Shown here: in pieces, positions 15,104 through 15,384 of the stretch | How positions within the stretch are numbered: position 1 is the stretch's first letter | Layout: each line of letters begins with the position of its first letter | Assembly (NCBI GenBank): GCA_020441225.1 | Contig: JAGRMP010000531.1 | Location: forward strand, 1 to 15,384 | Origin: Maritimibacter sp. | GTDB lineage: Bacteria; Pseudomonadota; Alphaproteobacteria; Rhodobacterales; Rhodobacteraceae | Length of the DNA: 15,384 nucleotides | Reading direction: 5' to 3' | Translations under genes and position numbers: made by a program | Notes under the pieces: generated by a model | Database searches by the model: none | Told to the model about the DNA's origin: nothing | Seen by the model: the letters and a program-made list of their open reading frames with translations, nothing else

Positions 15104-15139
15104 GCGATCCACCACCGGTTCGATATGCGGCCGACGCGC

Positions 15140-15170
15140 AGGGCCCGGCGCCTATGCGGTGCCGGGCCCT
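15140..15170 (-). terminator. Hairpin between binding-protein and ATPase genes
   Basis: Arms of 13 bp, AGGGCCCGGCGCC (15140-15152) and GGTGCCGGGCCCT (15158-15170), are complementary except for one pair, around a 5-nt loop. There is no U-run after it on the minus strand, so it is more likely an attenuating or RNA-stabilising element than a full terminator. Such hairpins after binding-protein genes are known to keep the receptor mRNA in excess over the transporter mRNA. Confidence 0.6.
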
Positions 15171-15200
15171 GAACGGGCCTGTGGGATTGGGAGGATCCCC

Positions 15201-15384
15201 TCAGCCGCCGATACGTGCCATCAGCTCGTCCTGGAACGCATCGACGTTCTCCTGGTCGATGACCTTGGTCGGCACGATGATCAGGCCGTCATCGGGCACT
15301 CCCGAGGTGTCGCCGTCGAGCCAGGCGGCCATCAGCTTCATCCCCTGATAGCCCCACTGGTAGGGATCCTGCACGATGGTGCCG
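15201..15384 (-). CDS. Periplasmic sugar-binding protein, C-terminal end only (5' part outside window)
   Basis: The last 60 residues of a protein are visible, ending ELMARIGG before TGA at 15203-15201. The segment VQDPYQWGYQGMKLMAAWL, followed by VPTKVIDQENVDAFQ, matches the C-terminal region of RbsB-like periplasmic binding proteins (Peripla_BP_4), where the final strand and helix close the sugar pocket. It precedes the ATPase and permease on the same strand, giving the usual receptor-ATPase-permease order. The signal peptide and most ligand-contacting residues lie outside the window, so the ligand cannot be guessed. Confidence 0.88.
   Translation of the reverse strand, partial: GTIVQDPYQWGYQGMKLMAAWLDGDTSGVPDDGLIIVPTKVIDQENVDAFQDELMARIGG

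Noticed and set aside
13595..15172. A 525-codon plus-strand frame opposite the ABC ATPase
   Set aside because: The minus strand has both ATPase domains with all motifs; the plus-strand product is compositionally biased and has no domain.
12538..15370. Several GGATCC sites and a shared GGAGGATCCC near 12538 and 15189 considered as recombination repeats
   Set aside because: A shared stretch of only ten bases in a high-GC sequence is not evidence of a repeat, and flanking bases differ.

Overview
The window comes from a high-GC bacterial chromosome or large replicon. Gene content suggests a denitrifying alphaproteobacterium, probably Rhodobacterales-like: an NnrS family protein behind an FNR/NnrR-type box, a TAXI-type TRAP transporter, and a ribose-type ABC transporter. 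No rRNA, tRNA, CRISPR array, transposase or phage gene was seen. The taxonomic guess is an inference from gene families and base composition.

Left end (1-1474): an NnrS-like nitric-oxide-response membrane protein runs off the left edge on the minus strand. It is divergent from two small membrane proteins on the plus strand (708-959 and 1082-1474). A 14-bp FNR/NnrR-like box (628-641) lies between the divergent starts. A 423-bp stretch without a confident gene (1475-1897) follows; it holds a dense set of GC-rich inverted repeats.

Centre (1898-12304): a compact catabolic cluster. Seven minus-strand genes run from 10414 down to 1898 with gaps or overlaps of at most 37 bp: TAXI solute receptor, fused TRAP permease, IclR regulator, amidohydrolase-2 enzyme, aldehyde dehydrogenase, class A FAD monooxygenase and short-chain dehydrogenase. 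Divergent from them is a ThDP-dependent acetolactate-synthase-like enzyme (10592-12304). The shared 177-bp intergenic region carries two strong 19-bp inverted repeats whose centres are 21 bp apart; these are good candidates for IclR operators. Together the genes look like an inducible system for importing and breaking down an organic acid, possibly an aromatic or 2-oxo acid. No ring-cleavage dioxygenase is present in the window, and the substrate cannot be read from the sequence.

Right end (12305-15384): after a 298-bp convergent spacer with one doubtful small frame, a ribose-type ABC sugar importer operon runs on the minus strand. The tail of a periplasmic binding protein (cut by the window edge) is followed by a GC-rich hairpin, a double-domain ATPase and a permease. 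The likely undescribed element is the central cluster: this enzyme combination, its FxH amidohydrolase and its paired operators do not match a characterised pathway that I recognise.
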